From positions 1 through 32,445 of IMG/VR virus record IMGVR_UViG_3300025132_000159: DNA of 32,445 bases; one strand, 5' to 3'. A program made the position numbers and the translations under genes. This document shows, in pieces, positions 9,254-17,277 of this stretch. The notes under the pieces were generated by a model. That model saw nothing but the letters and a program-made list of their open reading frames with translations, was not told where the DNA came from and made no database searches. Each line of letters starts with the position of its first letter. Position 1 is the stretch's first letter. Origin of the DNA: a virus.

Positions 9254-10296
9254 CCTCTTACCTCTTCAAGGATTGTCATCGAGCGCCAAAACTGCTGGCT
9301 GTATATCGAGCCAGGCCACGGCTGGTCTCTAGAGCCTTGATAGGCCTCCTTAAACCAGTTGAATGTTGTTCCCAGCCCAACCGTGTCAGCTCGAGCCGCT
9401 GCTGCTGAATACCCATACTCCGACGAAGACCATTGCGGGACAACTACGGACAGCCTAACCCTGGCGCCTGCGGGCACTGGTATGACGCACTCAACAGGCT
9501 CCCACACTCCAAAGTAAGGCTGGAAATTGCTACCAACGGCGTCTCCGGGGAAACTTGCAGGTGCGCCCTTAGGCCATAACGCAGCGGAAGTTTTCTCACG
9601 CTTAATTGCGGTCACACTGCTTTTCTGCACCTCAAACCGATGCCTTGCTATTTCAACAGCATTCAAAGCTCGATCGTCAGAATCGCCCAGCGGCGAATCT
9701 ACATGCAGAACCATTGACACATCTTTAACAGACTTTGTGGCCTCAGCCCCTGGCGGGTACGACACGCCTGCTGGCCACTCATACTTCTGGTTGTATCCGG
9801 CGCTTTTTACTGGAGACTCTCCTTCAGACACCATCATCAAGTCGAGGCGCCAGATAATCACAGGCCTTGCAAATTGCCACGAGCCTTCCCATATCCAATG
9901 CGTGCCCGCAGTTGGAGACCCCGCTGTAACGGGCTGGTTCTCGTCATTGAGTATTCCAGGCACAGCGTACCCCTTAACTCGCTGCCTGTTTTGGAAAGTA
10001 GCAGACGCAGAGTTCGCTGCGGCGAACGCCGTTGAGTTAAGCGATGGCAGGAACGGGAAGGGGTGCTGCTGCTTAAGCGCCGCCCCGCTGCCATCCGTGT
10101 AGTCGCTAAATATTTGAGGGCAGTACCCGGCAGTAAAGTGGGACTCCACAAGCCTTCTCTTTAGGTCTCCTATTGGTATGTGATTAAAATGGCTTGATAT
10201 TTGGCCCATTGCCAGATCTAGGCGGTTGCCATCAATCGTGCATTTAGAGTCAAATTGCTCGTCAGTAATTCTGCGTGGGCCACCGCTATATGCCAT
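9250..10296 (-). CDS. Tail-region structural protein of unknown type, 348 aa
   Basis: The ATG at 10296 shares its A with the TAA of the upstream gene (TAATG), which decides the start; an earlier in-frame start at 10350 would run 55 nt into that gene. The N-terminus reads MAYSGGPRRITDEQFD. The body is rich in Ser, Ala, Trp and Pro and looks like an all-beta protein (WEPVECVIPVPAGARVRLSV near the C-terminus). No known domain is recognised. Position after the tail nozzle and beta-helix genes, and before a second beta-rich protein, suggests a component of the tail appendage. The next gene overlaps its stop as ATGA, so these tail genes are probably made in fixed ratio. Confidence 0.75.
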   Translation of the reverse strand: MAYSGGPRRITDEQFDSKCTIDGNRLDLAMGQISSHFNHIPIGDLKRRLVESHFTAGYCPQIFSDYTDGSGAALKQQHPFPFLPSLNSTAFAAANSASATFQNRQRVKGYAVPGILNDENQPVTAGSPTAGTHWIWEGSWQFARPVIIWRLDLMMVSEGESPVKSAGYNQKYEWPAGVSYPPGAEATKSVKDVSMVLHVDSPLGDSDDRALNAVEIARHRFEVQKSSVTAIKREKTSAALWPKGAPASFPGDAVGSNFQPYFGVWEPVECVIPVPAGARVRLSVVVPQWSSSEYGYSAAAARADTVGLGTTFNWFKEAYQGSRDQPWPGSIYSQQFWRSMTILEEVRG

Positions 10297-10892
10297 TAGA
10301 ACGACCCCAGTACTGTGCCGCCAAACGCTGACCCGTAGGTGCGCTGGCATCCAATTACATAGCCATCAGTGGCAACGCCACTTGCAAGCCTAATGATGTC
10401 TGCGCCTGTCTTTCGTGAGCCTGTAAACAAGCAGCCTATAAATATTACGTTAGCGCCAGTATTGACCGACACCGTCTGGTCAGGCTCAGTCGCCATTCTT
10501 TTAAACGTGCAGTTAATGAACCTTGTGACGCCTTCATGCACGACAACCAGATCATTCTCGTTTTCTGAACTGCCAACAAAGTCTGCTCCAATTATCTCTG
10601 ATGACTCATGTATGTTGACTTGCTTTGTGAACCTGACGCCTGGCGCAATGCACCTAATACGAGTAAACGGCTTCTCAAGCTTAAAGCCGCCATAATCAGC
10701 AGGCGACAGCGCAAAAGCGTTAAACCTGTTCTTTGTTTCTTTGACAGGGTCTCCAGCGTTTAGCACTCCAAGCGAGGACATTAAATCTTGCCATGTGTCT
10801 AGCGTGTCTGCGTTGTACTGCTCTTCTTTTCCGAGATCGGCCCCTCGCAATATTCTGTTTAACGTAGGCCTTGTGTCTGGGCGCTGGTTCAT
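10296..10892 (-). CDS. Short right-handed beta-helix protein, probable tail appendage, 198 aa
   Basis: The N-terminal 70 residues are helical and charged (GADLGKEEQYNADTLDTWQD), resembling a virion-anchoring region. From about residue 80 on, short repeated turns occur with regular hydrophobic spacing (FTRIRCIAPGVRF, ESSEIIGADFVGS, VTRFINCTFKRM, ANVIFIGCLFTGS, GYVIGCQ). The recurring N/G-C-x-F pattern is typical of parallel beta-helix rungs. The protein is far shorter than an enzymatic tailspike, so it may be a truncated spike, an adaptor for a spike or a small tail-tip protein. Its ATG overlaps the TAA of the tail nozzle gene (TAATG), and the following gene starts on its own stop in the same way. 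Confidence 0.75.
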   Translation of the reverse strand: MNQRPDTRPTLNRILRGADLGKEEQYNADTLDTWQDLMSSLGVLNAGDPVKETKNRFNAFALSPADYGGFKLEKPFTRIRCIAPGVRFTKQVNIHESSEIIGADFVGSSENENDLVVVHEGVTRFINCTFKRMATEPDQTVSVNTGANVIFIGCLFTGSRKTGADIIRLASGVATDGYVIGCQRTYGSAFGGTVLGSF

Positions 10893-13819
10893 TATGACGT
10901 CCTCTTTCTACGCATAGGGCCAGAACGACCATGCTCTCGGATAAGAAGCCTTAAGGAATCAAAAACTAGCCTCACACCTCTTTGCTGAGCGTGGCCAAAG
11001 ATCATTGACGAAAGCGACGAGCCCTTTAGAAACTCGCTAGTGCGCTTTTCAAACACTTCCTCGTCGCCTATCAGCACGTTGCCAGTCAACTTGGTTGCCG
11101 GGTCAGCCCACACTATTTCAGCCCCGCCATCAAAAATAGCGTACAGCATTTGCTGAGACCCCCCAGACAAATGGGCAACCCGTGTTTGAATTGTCGCCTG
11201 ATTGATCATTCTCTCTATTGCCTCAAACACAAACTTATCTGTCGCGTCTTCAGCTTTCCCAGAATAGTCAATTATCTGAGACGAGTACTCCTTAAGGTCA
11301 GCTGAGCTCAAGGTGTTTAAAAGGCCTGGACCCCACGTTGGATAAAGGTTGTGGGCGGCATCGCCCCCGTGGCTTAGCGTGCGTATTGCCAGCCCCCTTA
11401 AAAGCCCCCTGTCTCCACTGCTAAGTCCTATCGACGGAGTCTTGTAGCACCAATCAACAGCCTGCGCCTTCCCTTGCGGAACAGCGGCTGGCAACGAGGG
11501 CACCGTCAAGGGCGACGTATTCCATTCTCGCCACAGCATCCCTGTCGTCAGTACTGACGTAGAGTCATTGTATAAAGTTCCGACAGTTGCAACTCCAGTA
11601 GCTGAAGACCAAGCAATCCCTGATGTGGCGTCAGCAGTCTTCCGATGCATTGGTATCCACATCATTAAATTCGGGCGCATGGCCGCTACGTTTAGCCTCA
11701 ACACGGCGCCGCCACCGCCCGTATCCCACGGCGTCCATGACCCAACCGTCCCAGAAGCAGGAGCTTTTGTTGCGTCAAAAGATATTTCAATCTTGCTACC
11801 ATCTCGGTCGGCAGGGACCCCTGTCGTACAAACCGTGCGCGGCGAGGCGGCGGCCCCCATGCCTGGGTGGTACCCGCATTCCGACGCCAGCCTTTCCGAG
11901 GGCATCAAGACTCTAAGTCGGGCACTCGTAGAGTCTCGAAAAACCGGACGCCAGTTAGCGTTGTCAAAATTAAATTTAACCGTGTATTTAACGACTCCGT
12001 CTGTAAAAGCTGCCGGAGGAATCATGTACATCGGCACTAAGAACGTGTTTGCTGCGGTAAACGCAGCCCCTCCTCCCGCGTCTAAAAACGTCGTCCCCTC
12101 TGGCACTGGCGCAGGCTTTCCAAGGACTATGATCCCATAGCCACCTGGCTTTGCTGGCGCTGGTATTGAGCCGGCCATTTCGTAACACCCAGCCACCACT
12201 CTGGCATCTTCATGGCCGTCATGACCTGCCAAGAACGGAGCCCCTGTTGTCCTGTCTAAAGCGCCGCCCTTGCCGTACTCTAGCACGTAAAAAGACTTGG
12301 ACGTTACGTTGAATGGCGTTCCATTAGTGTCAGAAAACGCTTCCTCATCAGGGCCTCCGACCATAAATAGGTCGTCGCCATCAGCCAGCATCCACGGGTT
12401 AGATATGTTGCGGGTAACCCCGACTGCGTCTACGCCTCCCGACTGATGGACTTGGCTCTCGGTCGACCACATTGACCACCTGCCGCTGCCTCCCACCAGC
12501 ACTGCGTTGTGCTCAGGGATAGAAAGCATCATCACTCGATAGCGCGGACTAAATGTTAGCGATGCCCTTTTAGAGTCGAAAGACCACTGGCAAGACGGCT
12601 GCTCGCTAGCCAAGCTTGTGTACCCGCTGTCAGCGTAATAGCTCGTCATCGGGTTTAAAAGGGCAGACCGGAACAAAGGCTCGACGTTTGATGTCAGCGT
12701 ATTTACCGTCAACCCTTCTGCTGTGTGTATGCCGTTGGAGTCAGCCCAAAATACGTTGTTGTTAACCTCTAGGCAAAGAGATGACGAAGAGCACCCGATG
12801 TCCTCAGACACCTTCTCAAGTCGCCCCATGGACTTTATGGCGCCACTGCTCGGCTGATAACGCCACGTTTCATGCGCTGAAAACAGCCACAACGCGCCGA
12901 GCTGGTGAGCGACTGCTGTAAGGTCTGTTTCGCAAGGCACCTCAAAGACGTTACTTGCAACTATGTTCCCTGGAAACCCAGGGTCAGTGATGTACACAGA
13001 GCGCCCAGACACATACACAACACTGTTGCCCATGGTTGTTGCGTCAGAAGCGGGAGGAAAGTCATCCCCTCTTATGTACGGGAACTCGTTGCCAAACGGC
13101 CCTTGGCCCACAGTAATTGCTGACACAAGAGAGGACTCTGAATAATGAGTCATCTTTGCCTCGTGAGGCAATATTGTATCTAGCTGCACGGGCTTTTTGA
13201 GTTTAGGAAGGACAGAGGGGACGTAGACAAAGTTGCCTATCTTGGCAGCGCCAAACAGCACCATCCCTCTAAACTCCTGAAACCACCAGTTGGAGTCGGA
13301 GTATTGTCGCCATGCTCGGTAGTCTCTGCCGCCTTGGCTGCCAGACGTTTCCTTGTGCCCATGCCAGTTTGCTAGCGGCCTCCAGTTCAAATCTGCCTGG
13401 CCAACCTTAATCTCTTGGACAACCGCGCTCTCTCCGGTTGACCTGAAAAGCACTTCTTCGTGATGAGTGTTGGTTGTTAGGTCGTAGATAATGACGGAGA
13501 TGCACCGTATGAAACTCGACTGAATTTCTGTGTGTGCATCGTAGCCAAGGTTCTCAAACACAGAGACAATTTGCTTATGCCCAAAAGTCGTGTTGATTAA
13601 TGTCGAGCCAAGGTGCTGCTGCAAGCCCCATGTGTCTGACACGCTTGCTGGCGCTTGTTTGGATAACTGGCTGTCGTACTGAGTTACTTGGCCAAAGCCC
13701 TTGCGTAGTTCCCACCTGTCTTGCGTGTACATCAAGTTCAATGCAAACGCGCCTTGATGCGGCTTCTTAGACTCAATGCCTGAGTCCATTGCCTCCAGTT
13801 CTTGGGTGGGTAGGGCCAT
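10892..13819 (-). CDS. Tail nozzle-like protein (tail tubular protein B type), 975 aa
   Basis: The N-terminus (FALNLMYTQDRWELRKGFGQV) introduces a beta-rich protein. About residues 300-440 contain ALWLFSAHETWRYQ, NNNVFWADSNGIHTAEG and SIPEHNAVLVGGSGRWSMWS, the kind of propeller-like repeats seen in podovirus nozzle proteins (T7 gp12 type), where 'n-vFWvs-nGi' blades are common. It follows the adaptor gene directly, which is the usual order of adaptor then nozzle in short-tailed phages. At 975 aa it is longer than T7 gp12 (about 794 aa), and the C-terminal 400 residues probably hold extra beta domains. The ATG at 13819 overlaps the adaptor TAA, with no good Shine-Dalgarno site, so reinitiation is likely. 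The nozzle call is an inference from order and sequence style. Confidence 0.75.
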   Translation of the reverse strand: MALPTQELEAMDSGIESKKPHQGAFALNLMYTQDRWELRKGFGQVTQYDSQLSKQAPASVSDTWGLQQHLGSTLINTTFGHKQIVSVFENLGYDAHTEIQSSFIRCISVIIYDLTTNTHHEEVLFRSTGESAVVQEIKVGQADLNWRPLANWHGHKETSGSQGGRDYRAWRQYSDSNWWFQEFRGMVLFGAAKIGNFVYVPSVLPKLKKPVQLDTILPHEAKMTHYSESSLVSAITVGQGPFGNEFPYIRGDDFPPASDATTMGNSVVYVSGRSVYITDPGFPGNIVASNVFEVPCETDLTAVAHQLGALWLFSAHETWRYQPSSGAIKSMGRLEKVSEDIGCSSSSLCLEVNNNVFWADSNGIHTAEGLTVNTLTSNVEPLFRSALLNPMTSYYADSGYTSLASEQPSCQWSFDSKRASLTFSPRYRVMMLSIPEHNAVLVGGSGRWSMWSTESQVHQSGGVDAVGVTRNISNPWMLADGDDLFMVGGPDEEAFSDTNGTPFNVTSKSFYVLEYGKGGALDRTTGAPFLAGHDGHEDARVVAGCYEMAGSIPAPAKPGGYGIIVLGKPAPVPEGTTFLDAGGGAAFTAANTFLVPMYMIPPAAFTDGVVKYTVKFNFDNANWRPVFRDSTSARLRVLMPSERLASECGYHPGMGAAASPRTVCTTGVPADRDGSKIEISFDATKAPASGTVGSWTPWDTGGGGAVLRLNVAAMRPNLMMWIPMHRKTADATSGIAWSSATGVATVGTLYNDSTSVLTTGMLWREWNTSPLTVPSLPAAVPQGKAQAVDWCYKTPSIGLSSGDRGLLRGLAIRTLSHGGDAAHNLYPTWGPGLLNTLSSADLKEYSSQIIDYSGKAEDATDKFVFEAIERMINQATIQTRVAHLSGGSQQMLYAIFDGGAEIVWADPATKLTGNVLIGDEEVFEKRTSEFLKGSSLSSMIFGHAQQRGVRLVFDSLRLLIREHGRSGPMRRKRTS

Positions 13820-14481
13820 TAGTTATATCCAAACGAAGCACCAACCATTTCCATCATATTGTCATCCCCCTGGAAATTACGCAGATAGTCTTCGTATCTC
13901 TGCATAATTCTCGCCTTTCTCAGCTCGAGTGGCTGGTTTAGCGCCGCATCCCTGATGGCGTAATGCTCATAAGCAAAACAAGGGATGAGGGAGTGTCCTA
14001 CGTCATAAGAGTCAACAGGGTCAGTGCTGTTGGTCCATGTGATTGCGTTTTTATATGAGTAAAAAAGGCGCAACGTCTTGCTGCTTTGGTGGTCCAGCAT
14101 TAGCCGAGTGCCCTGAAGTGACCACTTGTACTCTTGGCCCGATCGCATTGAGCGCAAAGCTCGAGTCCCTCGGTATGGCGAGCCTATCAGCCGGGTGCCA
14201 TCTATCTCTGTCAGCAGAAAAGCTTGAGACATTCTTAGCCCGTCAAGCGTCCCTGCCTTCATTACGCGGTGCGGAGCCACTGACAGGTCCACAACGTCCG
14301 ACCCGCCAAACGCCACGTCAATGTGCGTCATAAAAGCGTGAGGGAGTATCCGAGTTGTTTCGAGCCAAAAGTCGTTGTAGCCCATATCCAGATAAGCCGA
14401 TATGCGCGCATCGCTCAGAACGCCAGCATCCGACTCATCCATGTACTCCATGAACAATTCTCTGACTTGAGCAGGTGTCAC
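13819..14481 (-). CDS. Head-tail adaptor / tail tubular protein A-like, 220 aa
   Basis: The start is GTG at 14481, overlapping the portal TGA as GTGA, with GGGAGG 8 nt upstream inside the end of the portal gene. The N-terminus (TPAQVRELFMEYMDESDAGVLSD-type helices, then YLDMGYNDFW) is typical of connector proteins that dock under the portal: a helical bundle with a beta-rich insertion (about residues 55-150). The C-terminus again is helical (YEHYAIRDAALNQPLELRKARI, then QRYEDYLRNF). The size matches T7 gp11 and P22 gp4-like adaptors (about 165-200 aa). Position between portal and nozzle supports the call. Exact family membership is not certain. Confidence 0.8.
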   Translation of the reverse strand: MTPAQVRELFMEYMDESDAGVLSDARISAYLDMGYNDFWLETTRILPHAFMTHIDVAFGGSDVVDLSVAPHRVMKAGTLDGLRMSQAFLLTEIDGTRLIGSPYRGTRALRSMRSGQEYKWSLQGTRLMLDHQSSKTLRLFYSYKNAITWTNSTDPVDSYDVGHSLIPCFAYEHYAIRDAALNQPLELRKARIMQRYEDYLRNFQGDDNMMEMVGASFGYN

Positions 14482-16484
14482 GACATCGACCTCCCTTTCC
14501 CTATCTGCATAGACTCAGCTTTCATTTGGCCTCTAGACGCGACCTCTCGGCCTGCACTCGGACTCCCTCGATCTAACTGCTCCCCGCTTAGCGTTTGCGA
14601 CGGCACGCCTACGCTCCCAGGCCCTCCGCTGTCTACCGGCGGCATGGCAGGGTTCATGTTCCTCATGCTGCTAACCCTGGGCGAAACCCTGCGATTGCCC
14701 TTGAGTGCAGCATACTGCTCCTCTGCCATCCCAAACCCGATGACCTCGTAATAGACCTCGAGCAGCGCATCCTGTCTGTCGGGCGGAAGCTGGTAAAAGT
14801 CATAGGTCCGCATTGTCTGCTCAAGCACTTCTTGGAACACTTGCAGATTGTCGGTCGGGAATATCTCAGCCTGAGCCCCTTTCTTAACTGCGTCCACTAC
14901 GAATTGAGCGTGGCTGTAGTCTTTGACTCTCTTAATCCAGTGGACGTTCTGGCCGGTGGCCATCTCAAGCTGAGCCTCTTCAGGAGTAAGTATCCCCATT
15001 TGGACTTTTGCAAAGACTTCCTCAGCCATTGCGTCCTGCTCTTTCATAAACAGGGAACGCCCTTTAATTACTACATCTGGCTCGTCGTTAATATTTGCAG
15101 AGGTAACCATGAGATGCGTCCATGCACCGTCAGGCCCAAGCATAGCGTGGTATCGGTCCTCGTTATAAAAAACCTTCTGGAGCTTTAGGACTTGGCACAT
15201 GTGGTAAGCGACACTCTTTTCAATAGATGCCATCGTCACCTGGAGCTGCTGCGTGTCCCTTGCGGCTAAAGCGTTAATGGCTCGCCCAGACTCGATGCCG
15301 GGCTGCCTTCTCCCCGTTGATACTCCGTGGAACCCGGCAACGTCGTGCATTTTTGATTGCAACCGAATCGGGGCTTCTCGCACCCAGTCCGGCAGCTGAG
15401 GAGGCGACATGTACTGAGGAGCGCCGCCTGCTATGTGGTAGCCAATCTTCTCCCCTAGCTGGTTGTTGAACGAGTCAGACCTCACTCCAGAGCTGTACGG
15501 GATAAGCACCTTAGGCTTCCCCATCATAGACAGCGCATTGATAATAAGAGACTCAAACTCGTTATGCAGGTACTGGAGCTCGAGCAGAGGCTCTAGATAA
15601 GACAGCCCCCAGAGCCTTTCCTCAACATCAGTATATTTAGTAATTTGAACTGGGAAATGCCGAGTCGGCGCAGGCCACTCATCTTTAAAAATGAACTCAT
15701 TGCCTACGGATACTCCGTGCTTTCCATCGCGATAGAACCACTCAAACACTTCTATCCGGTTGGTCGGCCTGTCGGCTGACGTCTGACCTAAATAGGTGCT
15801 GTCCATGTTGTAGGCGTTAGGCGCGTCAGCAATCGCCTGCATTAGCTTGGCCTTGCCCTTGCCCCCTCTGTCCTTGTACGCCTCTTTGAGGGAGTCTCTC
15901 GACACTACGCTGCGAAGTGCTATCCACTCGCAATGCTCCATCCTCTCGAGCCCAGGCTCAGGGAAGATGTCGTAAGCGTTTTTTGTTCGTGAGTATATCT
16001 CGTCTTTTTCTTCGTCGTAGCCCGCGACCAGCGCAGCAGTGCCAAACGATATGACTTGCTGGATGTGACGGTTGATAACCTGCCTTAGCCCAGCAACTTC
16101 CCAGTGGTATCGCAGCGACACTTCAGCGCCAGTGGCCTTTGCCAAGTCTTCAATAGATGGGCTTACTGGTCGCACCCTTATTGTAGGGTACGTTGTCTGC
16201 AACGTAGACAGCGCCGTTCGGTATAAATCTAGAAGCAGGTTTACTGTGATGCGCCTGTTGCCTCCGCTGGCAGCTCGCAACTGGTCGTCAACCCCTCGCC
16301 ACGCGCTTGAGCTTACATCGAAGTTAAGCCACTGGTAGCCCGACAAGAACAGGCTGCTTAGGTCCCATTTGCGGCGCTCTTGAGACTTATCATCTCGCGC
16401 TCGATTTATAAGGCGTGTTGGGTCAGACGGGAAGCCGTCTTTTTTGTTGCCCTTGCCATACGATGTAGCCCCACCATAACTCAT
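14478..16484 (-). CDS. Portal protein, 668 aa
   Basis: This forms the dodecameric DNA channel at one capsid vertex. The N-terminal helical region carries RWDLSSLFLSGYQW-type aromatic residues near 40-60. About residues 75-200 match the usual portal clip and wing helices (NLLLDLYRTALSTLQTTYP, VISFGTAALVAGYDEE, NAYDIFPEPG). The stem region near 285-330 reads YLEPLLELQYLHNEFESLII, and about 380-440 hold the conserved 'G-x-S-T-G-RRQPG-x-x-SGRAI' helix. The C-terminal 80 residues are Pro/Ser/Arg-rich and probably disordered. The size is close to podovirus portals. The ATG at 16484 overlaps the previous TAA without a strong ribosome-binding site. The position is unusual: three small genes separate it from the capsid gene, and it comes after, not before, the scaffold and capsid. 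Confidence 0.9.
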   Translation of the reverse strand: MSYGGATSYGKGNKKDGFPSDPTRLINRARDDKSQERRKWDLSSLFLSGYQWLNFDVSSSAWRGVDDQLRAASGGNRRITVNLLLDLYRTALSTLQTTYPTIRVRPVSPSIEDLAKATGAEVSLRYHWEVAGLRQVINRHIQQVISFGTAALVAGYDEEKDEIYSRTKNAYDIFPEPGLERMEHCEWIALRSVVSRDSLKEAYKDRGGKGKAKLMQAIADAPNAYNMDSTYLGQTSADRPTNRIEVFEWFYRDGKHGVSVGNEFIFKDEWPAPTRHFPVQITKYTDVEERLWGLSYLEPLLELQYLHNEFESLIINALSMMGKPKVLIPYSSGVRSDSFNNQLGEKIGYHIAGGAPQYMSPPQLPDWVREAPIRLQSKMHDVAGFHGVSTGRRQPGIESGRAINALAARDTQQLQVTMASIEKSVAYHMCQVLKLQKVFYNEDRYHAMLGPDGAWTHLMVTSANINDEPDVVIKGRSLFMKEQDAMAEEVFAKVQMGILTPEEAQLEMATGQNVHWIKRVKDYSHAQFVVDAVKKGAQAEIFPTDNLQVFQEVLEQTMRTYDFYQLPPDRQDALLEVYYEVIGFGMAEEQYAALKGNRRVSPRVSSMRNMNPAMPPVDSGGPGSVGVPSQTLSGEQLDRGSPSAGREVASRGQMKAESMQIGKGRSMS

Positions 16485-16744
16485 TAGAATATGCCCATTA
16501 GCATAGCGGCAATGTCGCCAGCTCCACGCGCAATCGAGCCTACACTGTCGCGCTTTCCTTTTTTCTTTTCATCCCCAAAAAGATCGTCTCCAAGCCCGAT
16601 GACGCTTCCAAGGACGGGGATCGCTTCGTACCACTCAGCCTCGTCTTCGTCTTCGTCTTCTCGCTTATACACCGCGCTCTGCTGCGGGGCCTGCGGCTTT
16701 GTCATTTGCGGCATTGGGATAAAAGGTCCTTGGGCTCCGTACAT
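16484..16744 (-). CDS. Small acidic protein between capsid and portal genes, 86 aa
   Basis: Family not recognised. The N-terminus is Pro/Gln-rich (PMPQMTKPQAPQQ). An acidic run EDEDEDEAE follows near residue 30, encoded by an in-frame GAAGAC repeat. Two short Gly/Ala hydrophobic segments follow (AIPVLGSVIGLG and IARGAGDIAAMLMGIF), separated by a basic EKKKGKR stretch. It starts on the TAA of the upstream gene and its own TAA is the portal start (TAATG at both ends), so it is translated in tight coupling. It could be a minor structural or capsid-interior protein. Nothing shows a specific function. Confidence 0.65.
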   Translation of the reverse strand: MYGAQGPFIPMPQMTKPQAPQQSAVYKREDEDEDEAEWYEAIPVLGSVIGLGDDLFGDEKKKGKRDSVGSIARGAGDIAAMLMGIF

Positions 16745-17076
16745 TATCGCCGCCTAAGTCTGTGTGAGTATAGGTTCTCTGGCTGGCCTGGCCTTGGTCC
16801 CCTAAGCATTTCTATTTCGGCAGGCTCAGGATACGGCTCAAGGTACTCAAACATTGGCTCGACGTGCTTTTCTTTAGGCAACTCTGGGTACAAAGGAAGC
16901 TTTTCCCGTCGCGCATACATAGGCATCTCAGCCGCCATCTTTAAATGGCGCGTATCAAGGGGAGGTGTTGCCTGTCTCTGCGTCATCGCCTCCACAACCC
17001 TTGTCTCGTCTTCTTCCTCTTCCATGCCCAAAGACAAAAAAAACTGTTCCCAAAAGTCTGAATCGCTACTCGCCAT
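16744..17076 (-). CDS. Small acidic/Pro-rich protein, 110 aa
   Basis: Family not recognised. The N-terminus is short, aromatic and acidic (DFWEQFFLSLGMEEEEDE). The C-terminal half is rich in Pro, Glu and Tyr (EYLEPYPEPAEIEMLRGP) and the protein ends in RRR. The ribosome-binding site AAGGAGG lies 5 nt before the ATG, inside the end of the preceding gene, and start and stop codons overlap (TAATG). It belongs to a group of three small genes between the major capsid and the portal. A head-completion or assembly role is possible but only from position. Confidence 0.65.
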   Translation of the reverse strand: MASSDSDFWEQFFLSLGMEEEEDETRVVEAMTQRQATPPLDTRHLKMAAEMPMYARREKLPLYPELPKEKHVEPMFEYLEPYPEPAEIEMLRGPRPGQPENLYSHRLRRR

Positions 17077-17264
17077 TAGTACCTCCTTCCATGAATGCCA
17101 TGGTCGATAAAGGCAGACGGCGGCAATCCATCAAGCCTGCCGTCTTCAATCTTCTGGGAATTGGCTGCACGCCCTTGCTGCAACTTTTGCCATAACAGCA
17201 ATGTGGCTAGCACCGCTGGAGGAGTATAGGCAATACAGAGTACGCACAGGATGGATTCCAACAC
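17076..17264 (-). CDS. Short single-span membrane protein, 62 aa
   Basis: The start is GTG at 17264 with AAGGGAG about 8 nt upstream, 13 nt after the capsid stop. Residues about 4-26 are a membrane-spanning stretch (SILCVLCIAYTPPAVLATLL) containing two prolines and two cysteines; the rest is charged and hydrophilic. The short length and single span would be compatible with a small holin or pinholin, and no other holin candidate is visible here. However, its place within the head genes, away from the transglycosylase, is not a typical lysis cassette. The next gene starts on its stop codon. Function unassigned. Confidence 0.6.
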   Translation of the reverse strand: MLESILCVLCIAYTPPAVLATLLLWQKLQQGRAANSQKIEDGRLDGLPPSAFIDHGIHGRRY

Positions 17265-17277
17265 TTAGGGGTCTCCC

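Noticed and set aside
9250-10350. Longer start at 10350 for the 348-aa tail protein
   Set aside because: It would overlap the beta-helix gene by 55 nt, while ATG at 10296 sits exactly on that gene's stop as at neighbouring junctions.
7514-14751. Plus-strand ORFs (up to about 190 aa) opposite the tail genes
   Set aside because: They are antisense shadows of long, well-supported minus-strand genes, without proper starts.
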